The translations under genes were made by a program, and so were the position numbers. DNA of 64,000 nt, taken from positions 1,701,186-1,765,185 of the forward strand of contig KL647292.1 in the NCBI GenBank assembly GCA_000727475.1, in the 5' to 3' direction. This stretch comes from Sarcocystis neurona (taxonomy: Eukaryota; Apicomplexa; Conoidasida; Eucoccidiorida; Sarcocystidae). Below are positions 1 to 14,300 of this stretch, piece by piece (positions within the stretch are counted from its first letter, which is position 1; the number at the start of each line of letters is the position of its first letter). The notes beneath the pieces are model-generated. The model was not told where the DNA came from. It saw only the letters and a program-made list of their open reading frames with translations, and did not search any database.

Positions 1-400
1 CCATACAGACGTAGGTGAAGAAGACAAAGATCGGCAGGAAGAAAACTGAAGAAGACAGAGACAGAGGGAGGACAAGTAAGACGCGTGGATACATACATGT
101 ATACATACATATACCTACATATATATATATATATATATATTTGGAAGGCAGAGACAGAGAGAGTGAGACGAGGGCATCATGTTTACGTGTATCCGTATGT
201 GTGGCAGACACGGAGAGAAAGAACACGAGAAACAGACACAGAGACGGCGGCATTATGTATATATATATATATGTGGAAGACAGAGAAGAAGACAAAAAGG
301 AAGTGTGATGTATCAGACACACACGTGGGCAGACAGACCTGCGCAGAGAGAAGAAGAGAGAGAGAAGGAAAAGAAGGGAGAAAGAACAGAAGAGCTTTAC
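1..400. repeat. Intron, TA and purine repeats
   Basis: Intron after ALDH exon 10: (TA)n at about 117-140 and 256-272, otherwise GA-rich on the + strand. No exon seen. Confidence 0.6.
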
Positions 401-554
401 CTCCTGGGTGAGGAAGTTGTCCTTGGAAAGGCCAGTAGCAAAAATGACGTAGTCCACATCGCTTGCGGGGTTTTTTGCAGAAAGCGGGACGGGCACGCGA
501 ACTTCAAAGTCCGCCGGTCGCAACCCCAGAGAAAGTAACTTCTCGCGAGCGTTT
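401..554 (-). CDS. ALDH exon 10
   Basis: One base plus 51 codons. AG from exon 9 plus A gives Arg, then [20 protein letters not shown] and ending [20 protein letters not shown]. Acceptor CTTGTGATTCAG, donor GAG|GTAAAG, phase 0 out. The remaining C-terminal exons are off the left edge; none is seen in bases 1-400. Confidence 0.8.
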
Positions 555-3500
555 CTGAATCACAAGCAGCAGCAGCAGCAACACCAGCAGCAAGAGCAGG
601 GAAACAGTAAGGACAACGGCAGCAGCACAACAGCAGTAGCAGCAATAGCAGCAGCACAACAGCAGCAGCAAAATCAGCAGAAATCCCAAGAGCAAAAACA
701 GCCGCAGGGACACCCGCAGCCGGAGCAACGGCAGCCAGACACGCAGCAGATGTGCAGCCACACAGAAGCGGTAACAGCAGCACAACACCAGCGGGAGAAA
801 CAGCAACAGCAACAGCAGCATCAACAGCAGCAGTCGGAGAAGCCGCAACAGCAGCAGCAACAGTAGCAGCAGGAGCAACAGCAGCAGTGGTAGAGACAGC
901 AACAGCAGCAAGAGGAGCAGCAACAGCAGCTTTGGGAGGAGGAAGTGTAGCAGCTGCAGGAGTGTGGAGGTGATAAGATGCAGCGGTCCTTTAAAGAAAA
1001 AGAAGACAGGAGCCAGCTAAGCTGCAGAAGCAGCAATGTCTTTCCCCAGCTAAGCTGCAGAAGCAGCAGTGTCTTCCCCCAGGAATTGAATAATGGAGAA
1101 GAGCAGCAGGAGCAACAGAGAATCTCTTTGTGAACCCAGCAGCAGACATCTAGTTTGTTGCTGAGACAAGAAGAAAACGAAGGTCGACGGACCTTAGCCT
1201 TGTTGCGTAGTCCGGGTAGAAGCATCCCACATACAGGATATCTTGCTGGTAACTCCTCACCAAACGAAGAAATTTCTCCCTGAAGGAAAGAAGAAGGAAA
1301 AGACTGCGGCAGCAGCAGAAGCGAATGAAGAACGAGAACAAGTGTGAAGCAGCGCAGCTGAAGGGAGCCAGACGAACAGCAGCAGACTTGAAGGAACACC
1401 CCAGGGGCGTGGAAAGGTGGAAACGAAGGAAGCAGCAGCTGCTGCAGCGGCAAAAGAGAGAAAGTGAGGAAGAACGAAAGAGAAGAGACAAAGCAGCAGC
1501 CGATCCAGAGACAGAAGGCGGGGCAGCGACGACGGCACCAACAGAGCCAAGGAGGAAGACGCAGCAGCTGCAGCACCACAAGCGACAGACGCAGCAACAG
1601 GAGCAGCAGGGCAGCCAAGAGGAGCACTCGGGTAAGCAAAAGAAGCAGCAGGGCAAGCGAGAGAAACAGCAGGGCAAGCGAGGGAAACAGCAGGGCAAGC
1701 GAGAGAAACAGCAGGGCAAGCGAGAAGAAAAGCAGGGCAAGCAAGAGCAACAGCAGGGCAAGCCGCAGGAGTATAAGCGGTCAAGATAAGAGAGAAGAGG
1801 AGAAGGAAGAGGAGGAAATGGCACCTCCGCGTCGGCACGCGGCGAGTGCTTTTCTAGTCCTAGCCACATCGTCACTACCCCACATATATATATATGTGGA
1901 TTTATATATACATAGACATATATACATGTATATGTATATACATATATATATATATATTTAAATTCACATATATGTGTATATTGTAGGGCGGATGAATATT
2001 AATTTGTTCAAATTTTCATTGCAGAAGATACGAAGGGACATTTACAGACAAATGTAGTTGCTGCGATGAGACTTTGGTGGACGACAGTCACAGACGAGGA
2101 AGAATGACGTGTTGACAAATACGTTCAGCAAAAATGGCAGAAAAAGAGGGCCAGAGAAACAGGAGGAATTTACGGAGAAGCAGAGCGACGCAAAAGTAGT
2201 ACCAGTAGAACTCTTGCACGTACACATACATATACGCGTATATCTTTTACTGGTGTCGTGCCTACATGCTTATCCACACATATATATATATATATATGCA
2301 GGTCTACATCTAGCTCTACGTGTGGTGACTGTAGGAAGGAAATTTTTCGAAGGGATAGAGAGAGGAGATGTGAAGAGGAGACAGTTTACACGAATGCGTC
2401 AGCTTCGAGGACGTAGGGGATAAGACAAAAAAAGACGCAAAATGCGAGGGTATTTTCTTCTCCCTCATCAACGTCTCTGTCTTCTTCTCCATAAACCACC
2501 GAAGAGACAAAATGCGAGGGTATTTTCTTCTCCCTCATCAACGTCTCTGTCTTCTTCTCCATAAACCACCGAAGAGAACGTGTGCACCACTTACCCATAC
2601 AAATATATATACATATAACACGAATACATACACATATATACACATACAATATATACACATTCAGAGAGAGAAAAGAGGTGGAGAACGCGAGGAGGGACAG
2701 GAGAGACCCTCCGACGGCGGCTCCAGGCGGAAGCAGACGTGAAGAAGTTTGGGAGAGACTGAAGAGGGGGAAGGTACCTCTGCGGCCAGTTCTTGGAAGT
2801 CACCAGGAGCTGCGGGTGGACGCAGATATGTCCGCCGTTGTACAGCAGCGCGAAGGCGATGTTCTGCCGCGCGGGACGGGAACGGAAGGGGACGAAGACG
2901 GGCAACGGGAGGAAGAAGTTACGACAGCAGCGTACAAAGCAGGACGGCAGGAAAACACGCAAAATCCTTTCAACAGGGACAAACACATGCATACATATAC
3001 ATATACGTGGGCATATATCTACATATATACACGTACGCATACATATATATACATGTATAGATGATATACGTATGTATACCTATATATGTGTGTATCTGCA
3101 TATACATATATGTGTATATATATATGCGTAGTAGAGATATATATACATGTGTTTATATGTGTGAGAGATAGAGAGACCTGTGTCTCTGTATAAATTTGTT
3201 TATTACGGTGTGCATGAGGAAGATGAGGAAGAACGCACAGACGGGCACAGACGTGATACAGAGAAAATGAAAACTGCCGCATCTTCGTTTGCCGTACGTA
3301 GTGGCTGCACGGGCAGGTGGTGTTCAAAAGTGCAGAGAGTTACGTGGAGGAGAAGAAGAACAGGAAGAAAAAAAAGAGAAAGCGAAAAATATAGAGAAAA
3401 GGAGAGGAAGAGGGGGGGTACAAGAAGGAAGAAGAAAGGAAGAGAAGAAGAGAGAAAAGGACGGGCGCAGCAAAAGCGACAGAGAGAAGGGCCTCGAGAG

Positions 3501-5314
3501 AGCAGCACAGCAGCAGAGCGACAGCAGTGGAAACGTTCGGGTAATTGTGACAAGCACGTCTACACATGGACACACACATACACATATATATGTAGAGAGA
3601 GATATATATACGCGGATATATTATTTATATATATATATACACATACGTACGTATATACGTATATATGTATGTATGTTTGTGTATATATATTTGTTTATAT
3701 GGAAATACAAAGAGTTTAGAAATGGTTGAGAGAGCTCGAGGGAAGGAGAGGGAGAGCAGCAAGAAAGGCCACACGTATAAAGCGAAACGGAAGGAGAAAA
3801 GGACGAACTTCTAAGAAATATAAAGGAAGGCCAGGAAATCCTACTCCTTAGAAACATGTACAGAGCCACCCTACCCTATCTATATCTATATGTATATACG
3901 TATATATATGTGTGCTGCAAGCAGTTGCTGAGGAAGAGATAGGATTCTTGCAGAACAAATTTTGGCTTCTTGTTTTTTTAAAGAAGGAGAGAAAGACTGT
4001 AGGGAAGACGAAATTCACGATCGCTTCTTCCGTCGTATCCTTTCCGCTCGTCCTTCTCTCATGTGTAGTGGGCTCTGCCCCATCTCTCACCCGCGCATGC
4101 CAGTGAAGCGCACGGTCCGACCTGCGCCCAAGAAGTCCACGCAGCAGCAGCAGCAGCATCGGCAGCAGCAGCAACGGCAGCAGCAGCAACGGCAGCAGCA
4201 GCAACAGCAGCAGCAGCGACAGCAGCAGCAGGAGTGGCAGCAGCAGCGGCAGCAGGGGTGGGAATAGCAGCAGGAGGAACGGCAGCGGCTACAAAACCAC
4301 GTGCTCGTAAAAGGAAGCACGTAGAGAGAAAGGTGCTGCACCCGGGCAGAGGCAAATCGTTATCTGCTTTGCACACGAAGAAGTGAAGAGAAAAGTTGGA
4401 GGACCGTGCTGCAAGACACTGCCCTTTCTTTGTCAAAGATATATTAACGACAGCCGGCCACACGTGAGGCGTGGCAGGCTCTTGTCAAACTCCGCTGCAG
4501 AGAATAATTTATTTCAACAAACGTCCTCCCCATCTTCTCCAAAAGAGAAGAAAGGAACTTCCCTAGACGTCTCGTCGGTCCCGCAGTCTTCCTCTATCCT
4601 TACTGCCTACATATATGTATACATATACACCTCTTTCATACAACAGATATACACACAAACATATACATATACATATATATATATTATATATACATATATA
4701 CATATATCTATGTATACGTATACACAGAGAGAGATAAATACCCGGAAGTACAACATATTTATACACATGTAGATATACACACACACGCAGAGACCTCTAC
4801 GTATACACATGCAAAGACATATGTGTATGTAAAAACACAGAGACTTCTGCATATATATATATATATATATATTCCTCCTGTATATAGGTATGGACGTGCG
4901 TTGATACGTCTGTACCGCTATTTATGTGTATATGTGTACCTGCTAACGCGGGAAAATATACGTATATTAGAGGAGCACAGATACGCATATATCGTTTTTT
5001 ATATCTGTGTATCAACACCTATATCTGCGAACATTTATATAAGGCAGAATTGAACATCAACAAATACGAGTATGTGTACGTGCTTGCATACGCCTACGTG
5101 AACACATATATACACATATATATACATGTATATATACATACAAATATATATATATACACATATATATATATATATTTACGTATGATTTGTTTGTTGGGAG
5201 TGTTCTTTTGTTTTGAGAAAGTTGACGATACCGAGGTTGACAGGCGTATTTTGTGTTACGGCTATTTATATAACTGCTCTACGTATATATAATAAATATT
5301 TACACCTACATATC

Positions 5315-5345
<31 letters not shown>

Positions 5346-8300
5346 TGCATATACATATATACATATATATACATGTAAGCAGCTATCTGTATATTTCGGT
5401 TGTGTACATGCGTGTGTGTGTGTGTGTGTCGGTGTGTGTGTCGGTGTGTATATCTATGTGCATATATATACATATACATACTTAAGTAGGTGTATACGTA
5501 TAACTGATAATATATATATATATATAACTGATAAAGTGCATGCATATATGTAACTGATAAAGTGAATATATATATATATATGTATGACTTATAGCGCGAG
5601 TATATAAATATATATATATATATATACATATGTATAGACGAATGCCGCTATGGATATATAGAGAGAGGAACGTAAAACGATGAGACAGAGAAAGAACACA
5701 AACGCTTCGAGAAGGGAACAACAGAAGACGGAAACGAAGAAGAGGAAGAAGAAAAAAAGTGTAACTGCGTTTCAGCTGCTAACAAACAGCAAACTTTATC
5801 TCTCGGCTTGCTCATTTTCTCTCCCGCTTCCGTCTCTCCGCACCGTACCCCCCGTGCTACCTCTTAAACATGCTGCTCCGACTACTGCTGCTGCTGCTCC
5901 CACTGCTGCTGCTGCTGCTCCCACTGCTCCTGCTCCTACTGCTGCTGCTTCTGCTCCTGCTCCTACTCCTGCTGCTGCTCCTGCTGCTGCTCCTACTGCT
6001 CCTGCTGCTGCTCCTGCTGCTGCTCCTGCTGTTCCTACTGCTTCCGCTCGTACTGCTCCTCCTACTGCTTCTGCTCCTGCTACTGTTGCTTCCATTGCTG
6101 CTCCTACTGCTGCTGCTCCTAGTGCTCCTGCTGCTGCCCCTACTGCTGCTCNNNNNNNNNNNNNNNNNNNNNNNNNNNNNNNNNNNNNNNNNNNNNNNNN
6201 NNNNNNNNNNNNNNNNNNNNNNNNNNNNNNNNNNNNNNNNNNNNNNNNNNNNNNNNNNNNNNNNNNNNNNNNNNNNNNNNNNNNNNNNNNNNNNNNNNNN
6301 NNNNNNNNNNNNNNNNNNNNNNNNNNNNNNNNNNNNNNNNNNNNNNNNNNNNNNNNNNNNNNNNNNNNNNNNNNNNNNNNNNNNNNNNNNNNNNNNNNNN
6401 NNNNNNNNNNNNNNNNNNNNNNNNNNNNNNNNNNNNNNNNNNNNNNNNNNNNNNNNNNNNNNNNNNNNNNNNNNNNNNNNNNNNNNNNNNNNNNNNNNNN
6501 NNNNNNNNNNNNNNNNNNNNNNNNNNNNNNNNNNNNNNNNNNNNNNNNNNNNNNNNNNNNNNNNNNNNNNNNNNNNNNNNNNNNNNNNNNNNNNNNNNNN
6601 NNNNNNNNNNNNNNNNNNNNNNNNNNNNNNNNNNNNNNNNNNNNNNNNCTGCTCCTACTGCTGCTGCTCCTAGTGCTCCTGCTGCTGCCCCTACTGCTGC
6701 TCCTACTGCTGCTGCTCCTGCTCCTGCTGCTCCTACTGCTGCTGCTCCTAGTGCTCCTGCTGCTGCTCCTACTGCTGCTCCTACTGCTGCTGCTCCTGCT
6801 CCTGCTCCTGCTGCTCCTACTGCTGCTGCTCCTTCTGCTCCTGCTGCTTCTGCTCGTACTGCTCCTCCTGCTCCTGCTACTGTTGCTTCCACTGTTGCTC
6901 TTGTTCCTACTGCTGCTGCTCCTACTTGTCTTGCTGCCGCTGCACATACTGCTCCTGCTGCTGCTACTCCTGCTGCTGGTGCTGCTCCTGCTCTTGCTGG
7001 TCCTGCTGCGCCTGCACATGCTGTTGCTCCTGCTGCTGCTCCTGCTGCTGCTGCGGCCGCCACTGCTGCAGTTGCTGGTGCAGTGTGTGATTCTCCTCCG
7101 CACTTTTCTTCTCCTGTCGCTGCTGCTCTCTTCCTGTTGCTGCTCTTTTTCGCGGGTGTTCTTGTCCTGCTGCTGGTGCTGCTCCTGTTGTGTGTCCGAC
7201 TGCACCTGTACCTAGTCCTCCTACTACTTTTCTCGCGTTTTTCTCCTCATCCTATCTCGTCCCTGCTGCTGTCGTTGCTGCTCCTGCTGCCGCTGCTTGT
7301 GTGCTCCGGTGACTCCTGCTGTTGCTGTTTTCCTGTTGTCCTTGCTGTTTCTCCTGTTGCTCTTGCTGTTGCTCCTGCGTTTGGTGCTGCTGCTGTCGCT
7401 GCTGCTGCTGCCGCTGCTGCTGCTGCCGCTGCTGCTGCTGCCGCTGCTGCTGCTGCCGCTGCTGCTGCTGCTGCCTTGCTGTTGTTGGGTTCACTGTCTC
7501 TGTACCATTTCCCTGGCGCGACAATCCACGGGGTGCAGCTCCCAAGCTCCAAGATACAACTTTTATTTAGCTGCGGCACAGGGATCAGCGACTGCTCCTT
7601 CGGCTTTTCTCTTTCCTCCTCCTGCTCTTGCTGCTGCCCTTCTTCCTCGTTCTTTCCTCCGTCGGGCTGCCGTTGCTGCTGCTTCTGCGGCAGAAGTTGC
7701 TGCGGCAACTGCGGCGGGTGAGGAGAATTCCACAAAATGCGATACGCTGTTTCCGCAGCTCCTGCGCATGCCGGAGTAGACGCAGCAGCAGCCAGAGACA
7801 GAGAAACATAAAGAGAGACACGGAGAGAGAGGAAAGTAGAAGGAGAAAGAAGAAGATATAAGGGACGAGACGAAGTGCCGGCGAAAGAAACGCATGCGAC
7901 AGGTGGTACACGGCAGAAGATGCATGCGCAGCAGCAAGACGAAGAAGAAAAACAAGGAGATGAGGAAGAGGAAGGGGAAAGTAGCAAAGAAGAGAGAGGC
8001 GGAAAAGTTAGAAGAAGAAGGCAGAAATGAAGAAAAGGAAAGACTCGTCATTTGCAGAGACTCCGAACCCCGCAGACATCTGCAACACATGCGGAAAAAA
8101 TAAAAAAAAGAAGCAGCAACAGTCTCTCCCTTATAAAAGACAAGCAATAGCAGCAGCAGCAGCGCAAGGACCGGTAGCCGCACCAGCGCAAGGAACAGCA
8201 GCAGCAGCGTAAAGAGCAGCAGCGGCAGCAGCGTAAAGAGCAGCACCAGCAGCGTGAAGGGCAGCAGCAACAGCAGCAGCGTAAAGAGCAGCAGCAGCAG

Positions 8301-11300
8301 CGTGAAGGGCAGCAGCAACAGCAGCAGCGTAAAGAGCAGCAGCAGCAGCCGTGTAAGTTGCAGCAGAAGCACCCGTTTCCTCCACTGCTGCGCTGCTGCT
8401 TCAACTTCTGCTCCTCTTGCTGCTGGTACTGATGCTCCCGCTGCTGCTAGAGATCCTCCTGCTGCTGCTGCAGATGCTCTTGCTGCTGCTAGACACGCTG
8501 TTCCTGCTGCTACTGCTGCTCTTATTGCAGCTATTGCTGCTACTCCTGCTGCTGCGCCTGCTCCTGCGGCTCTCGCTGCTACTGCTCCTGCTGCTGCCAC
8601 GCCTGCCGCTGCTGCAGCTGTTTTCCTGCAGTAGCAGCAGCAGCAAAAGAACATGCCCTCATACGAGGTGGACCACCAGCGGCAAGGACAGAAGGACCAA
8701 GCAGAAGAAAGAGCAGCAGGAGCAGCAAGCGCAGCCGCAGCAGAAGCAGCAGCAGCAGGAACAGCAGCAGTGGAAGAGCGGAACAAATAACGTGTAGCAG
8801 CAGCAGGGGCAGCAACACCGAGGGAGATGAGAGCGAAGATAGAGAGCCGCACAAACCGAAGGAAAGGATGTGGCAGAAGAGGAAGAGTTGCATCCGAGGC
8901 AGCAGCAGGCGCGCGCGGGTCCAGCAGCAACAGCGTAGTAACAACAGAGGCGGTAGCAGCAGGAGCAACAACATAAAAGGAGGAAATAATAGAGAGGACG
9001 AAGAAGGAGAAGAAGAAGAAGAGAAGAATAAGAGGTAAAAGAGGGAGAAAAGGGAAAAGAGACAGCAACGGCATAGAAGTGAAGAAGAAAATGCAGGAGA
9101 AAGACGAGCAGAAGAGAAGAAGTGGGTGAGCAGCAGCAGCAGCAAGAAGGCAGGGAGGAGGGGTGCTGGCGCAGGTCTGTCCTTTTCTCTGGTGTATTAC
9201 ATTTGTTCTCCGGGTGATTTTCCCCTTTTTGGGCATTTCCTTTTTTCTCCACTTCTCTTCGTTTTCATCCTCTTCTCGACAACTTCCTTCTGCACTCTTC
9301 GCTTCTCTTCATGTCTCCCTCTGCCTTCTACTGCTGCGCCCACCCTCTCCTTCGCGCAGAAACTTCTCAACTTCCCTTCCGTCCTCTTCCTCCCCTTCTT
9401 CTGTCCTCTTCCTCTCCTCCTTTTTTTCGGCTCTTCTTCGTATCTCCTCTACTTTCGTCCTCGTCTTCTTCCGGGCTCTTCTTGTGGCTTCTTCCTTTTC
9501 TTCTGCTGCTGTCCTCTTCCGGGTTCTCCTCTCTTCCTTTCCATTTGCCAAGCTCCTCTTTTCTCTTCCTCTTCCCCTCTTCCTCTCTCTTTCTGTATCT
9601 GTCTCCATCCATCTATATATACATATATATATGTATTTATGTATACAGGTAGATAAACATATGTCTACATAGACATATGTCTGCTATATATACACATATA
9701 CAGGTCCATATATACACGTTCCACCCTCTTCTTCTCTTTCTCTCTCTGAGTATATGTACGTAGACACACATATATGCACATAAACGTATATCTATTATAC
9801 GTATGGATATATATATATATATATTTCTATCTAGATACATACATATCCATACATATATATATATGTATGTGTGTATTCCTATCTGTCGCTTCTATGTGTT
9901 TGCGGACATTAATAGAGACAAATGAATATGCATTCGTATCCCTCCATCTATGGAAATAGACACACGTTCATATATCTAGAGAGAGACAGCGAGAGAAAGA
10001 AAAAGAGAATTTTTGTGTGATGGTGGACACCGTATATCATACTGATAAGCACATGCGCATGTAGAGAGGGAGACAGAGAAAGGGCGAGAGGTATACGTAT
10101 ATCTACGATATGCATATATGTATATAGATAGAGATACATACACACACATACACGTGTATCTATACAGGTAGATATACACACACGTACATGTTTGTGTATA
10201 CTTTACAGAATATTATACACGTGTACCTATATGCATAAATACAGAGATAGAGAGCTATATATTGATACGCATATATATACGTACAGAGAGAGAGAAAGAA
10301 ACAACGAACACAGGTGAAACGCACAGATATATATACGCAAAGAGGGAGAAAGAGGAGGACAGGTACATGTATAGATATAGAAATAGGGAGATAAATAGGT
10401 ACAGCGACAGACCCAGAAACACTGAGACAAAAAGAAGGTGAGGCACCCATATATATATAGATACAGAGAGAGAGAATTACGGAGAGACGTATATATACAT
10501 ATATACACGTATACGTAGAGAGAGACAGACGACAAACATATATATATATATATATATATGTAGAGAGATAGAGGAGGACAGATATATATATATATATATT
10601 TAGAGAGACAGAGGAGCACAGATATAAATATATACATATATGTGTAGAGAGATAGAGGAGGACATATATATATGTACAGAGAGAGAGAGAGGGAACAAAT
10701 AGAGAGGCTTACATGTATAGAGAGAGCGACAAACATATGTATGTAAATAGAGAGAGGTACAGAGAGAGCGATTTGTGTGTGTGTACGTACATCGTGTGTG
10801 TGTTGAATTATGTAGAACTGGTGCTCTTGCAAACCACCACCCTCTCTCTCTTTTCCCGATTTCTTTTTTTGCCCTTTTCTTTCCTTTTCTCAACCTTCTG
10901 TGTAGTTCTCCTCTTTTTTTTGGCTGCCTCGGTGTTTTCCTCCTGGCCTCCGCTCTGCAGCGCGCTCTCCTTCAACCTCTCACCCCCACGCATGTCTGGC
11001 GTGCATTTCCCCGGCGTTTCTCTTTTCGTTTCTCTTTTCCCTCCCTTTCTGTCTCGCCCTCTTCTTTTGTCATCGTCTGCGTCTCTTCCCTTCAAATGTC
11101 TCTGCACTTCCTCCCCCCCTTTGTCTCCTCCTTTTATTTCTTCTCTTCCTGTCCATCCACTACTTTTCTTCTGCCTGGTCGTCCGTCTCAGCCGTATATT
11201 TGAGGCACTTCCCCCTTCCGGCATTTGCTGCTCTCCCCCCCTCTTCTTCTCACGGGACTTCTCCTCCTCTTCTGCCCCCTCTTGCTGTCGTGGTGGTCCC

Positions 11301-14300
11301 CCTCTCTTCCGCACTTCTTCGGCCTTCCTGCTGTCTGCGCTTTTCTGCTTCCCCTCCTCCGTCTTTCTGTCCTGCGCCGCCTCCTACGCAGCGACATGCC
11401 CACCTCTCCTGTCCTCGTAATACGCGAGCTTTGTCCTTGCTTCTCGCCTGCCCCTCTCCCCTTTCCGCTCTCTCTCTCTGCTTGGACTTTCTTGTCTTTC
11501 CCTTCCTCTCGCCTTCGTCCTGGCAGTGTTCTGCCTGTCTTCTCTCGTCTTCCTTTTCTCTTCCCACTTCTTCTCACCTGTTAGGTACCACTTTGTTACG
11601 AGAGGGTGGTGAAGAAGAAAGTGGCCTTCTTCGGCTCCGTCGCCTTCGACGAAAAAAAGAAAGTCCCCGTCCACAAGCGGCGCAAAAATCTTCTTCAGCA
11701 CCGGCGTTATCTTCTGGCTCGCAGGACTCGGCTGCAGCAGAGCAAGTAGACACATGCACACACCCACCCACGCCCGCAGAACTACGCACACACAGACCAC
11801 ATACACGCGGCTGCATCCTCCTGCAGAAGAAGAGATGAGAAAATCTCCTGCCACACAACTCCCAGAAAATAAGTTACTTCTCTTCTCTCACGTAGCTATA
11901 CACACATTCTTCAGAACTTGTGGTAAAGTCCACCTTTCTCCGCTACTCAAACACATACTTATATCTGTATTAGAGATGCCTCCACAGAGATATATATATA
12001 TATGGGTATATACGTGTATGTATGTTTTATTTGTACACATATGTCTGCACTTTTTATAATACATATACATATATATATATGTGTACACGTACGTATATGT
12101 GTATGGTTTATATATGTATATATATGTATACGTTTGATATCTACACATATATGTGTACGTGTTTTATATATATAAATATAAATATATGTACATTTGCAAA
12201 GTGTTTTATATGTTCATACACGTACATGTGTATGCTTGATATATACATGTACATACATATACATACATCTATATATATATACACGCATGTGTTTTACGTA
12301 TACAAATATATACGTACGTTACGTGTATATATGCATGTGCGTGATTCACATGTATTTATTTATTTCCAGACACGTGTTGTATACATGTATATATATATAT
12401 ATGAACAGGCACTTATCGATGAATACGTAAGTTTGGTGTGTATACATATATATATATATATATTTTACATATACATAGATATATATATATGTATGGATTA
12501 CATACATATACATAGATGTGTATGTATATATATATATATATATATATGTATTACATGCATATACATAGATGTATATGTATGCGTCTCTATATGTGTGTAT
12601 ATATATATGTATTAGATGCACTTGTTTACGATTATGAATATACATGAAATTTTATTACATATTTTGTTTTCCTCAACATATGTATATGTACACATGTGTT
12701 GTGTATATATATATATGTATATGTAGATATCTATCGATACATATATGTATATATATATACATATGTATGTATCTATCTATACATATATATATATATACAT
12801 ATATATATATATGTATATATCTACATATGCATATATACATATATGCATATATATGTAGATATGAACAGACAATTTTTTGCATGGGCAAGTGTGTGTGTGT
12901 GTATGTGGATATAAATACTCGAATGTGTGAAGCGTGTGTGAATCAACGCTTTGTCCTTTTCCAGCCCCTGGGCCTGTGCGTGTATATATACGTGTGTGTG
13001 CTTAGAAATGTTTGTGTTTGTGGGAGAAGAGAGAAAATACGCATCATTCGTAATGTGCTGCCATCCCCGTTAGATTTGAAAGCGGCAGGTTCGAGACGTA
13101 AAAGAGAAAAGTAGGAGACGCGGCACCGAAGGAGGAGAAAGCGCAGCAGCAAAGAAGAAGAAATGAGAGACAGGAGCAGCAGCAGGAGAAGAGAGAAAGA
13201 GATGACGGAAAGGAAGAAGAAGAAGAAGAGAGCGGCGGAAGAGAAGACGACGTAAAAGAAGAAGAGGGAAGCGGAAGCTGCAAAAGTGGAGACCAGAGAA
13301 AGTGAGCGGAAAAAGAAGAACACCCCAATAAAGAAGAAGACGAGATGAGGACAGCGAGAAAAAGAGAGGAAGAGAAGCAGCAGACGTGCATGCGCGGCAG
13401 CCCAAGAAAGTGGGAGAGAAGTAAAGGGAAGCTGTGAAGAAGCAAGAAGTATGTCTTACCTTGTATACGCAGACGCTGTTATCAACAAAAAGGCAGTTGA
13501 CAATGTCTGCCGGACAGTCAACTGGGACGGGCACAGAGAAAACAAAAAAAGAGAGACGGCAGCGAGAGAACGCCTCAAGAGAGAACGCGCAAAATTGTGA
13601 GATGCAGGACAAGAAAACGAGGGACACAGAGACGGAGAGAAGAGAAAGGGCCCGCGGCAGCAACCCGCTCTGCAGCGGAAACCCAACAGCAAGAAAATGC
13701 GGAAGAAGAAGGAGAGAAAAAGGGGAAGAAACGAGACGAGGAGAGCGGGACAGACAGACAGAAAGGACGGGGGGGAGGAATGCGAAGAAGAGAAAGTGAG
13801 AAACACGCAGAAAACCGAGACGAGACGAGACGGGAAAAAAGAAGAAAAAACGTGAAACAAAAAAAAGGTCGAGGAGAACCAGAAAAGAAGAAGGAAAATT
13901 GATCAGCAGAAACAACGAGAGGAAGTTGTCAAGAGACAGAGACAGCGAGAAAAGACGCAAAGAGAGACAGCAAGAAGGAAAGCGAGAAAAGGGAAAAAAA
14001 CAAAAAGAGGAAGAGAGAGGAAGGAAAGGGAGAAGGTGAAGAAAAAACAAAAGAAAGAGAAGAGAAAATTCACCCCCACACATGCGGTCGTAAGACGCAC
14101 CAAATCACACGACGACACCACCGCCAGATAAAAAATTCGCAACCCCAACAATCCCATGGTTTCTCCTTCCTCCACCACCTGCCACATGCATGCATATATA
14201 TATATATGTAAAATACGTATCTACATACGTATAAATATATATATATATATATATGTACACAGAGAGAGAGAGAGAGACGTGTCTGCAATACGTATACCTG

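Noticed and set aside
4600..5640. Tyr/Ile/His-rich ORFs (YIYIYI type), also at 9.6-10.8, 11.9-12.9 and 42-43 kb
   Set aside because: Translated TA/TACA microsatellites with no start context, family or splice evidence.
5680..7215. Very long ORFs of poly-Ala, poly-Leu and Ser/Arg over the CTG array
   Set aside because: They exist only because trinucleotide repeats and N lack stops in every frame; the region is an intron between two in-phase ALDH exons.
8150..8360. Regular CAG/GTAAAGAG repeats considered as a CRISPR-like array
   Set aside because: No unique spacers of even length; simple degenerate tandem repeat in a eukaryotic intron.
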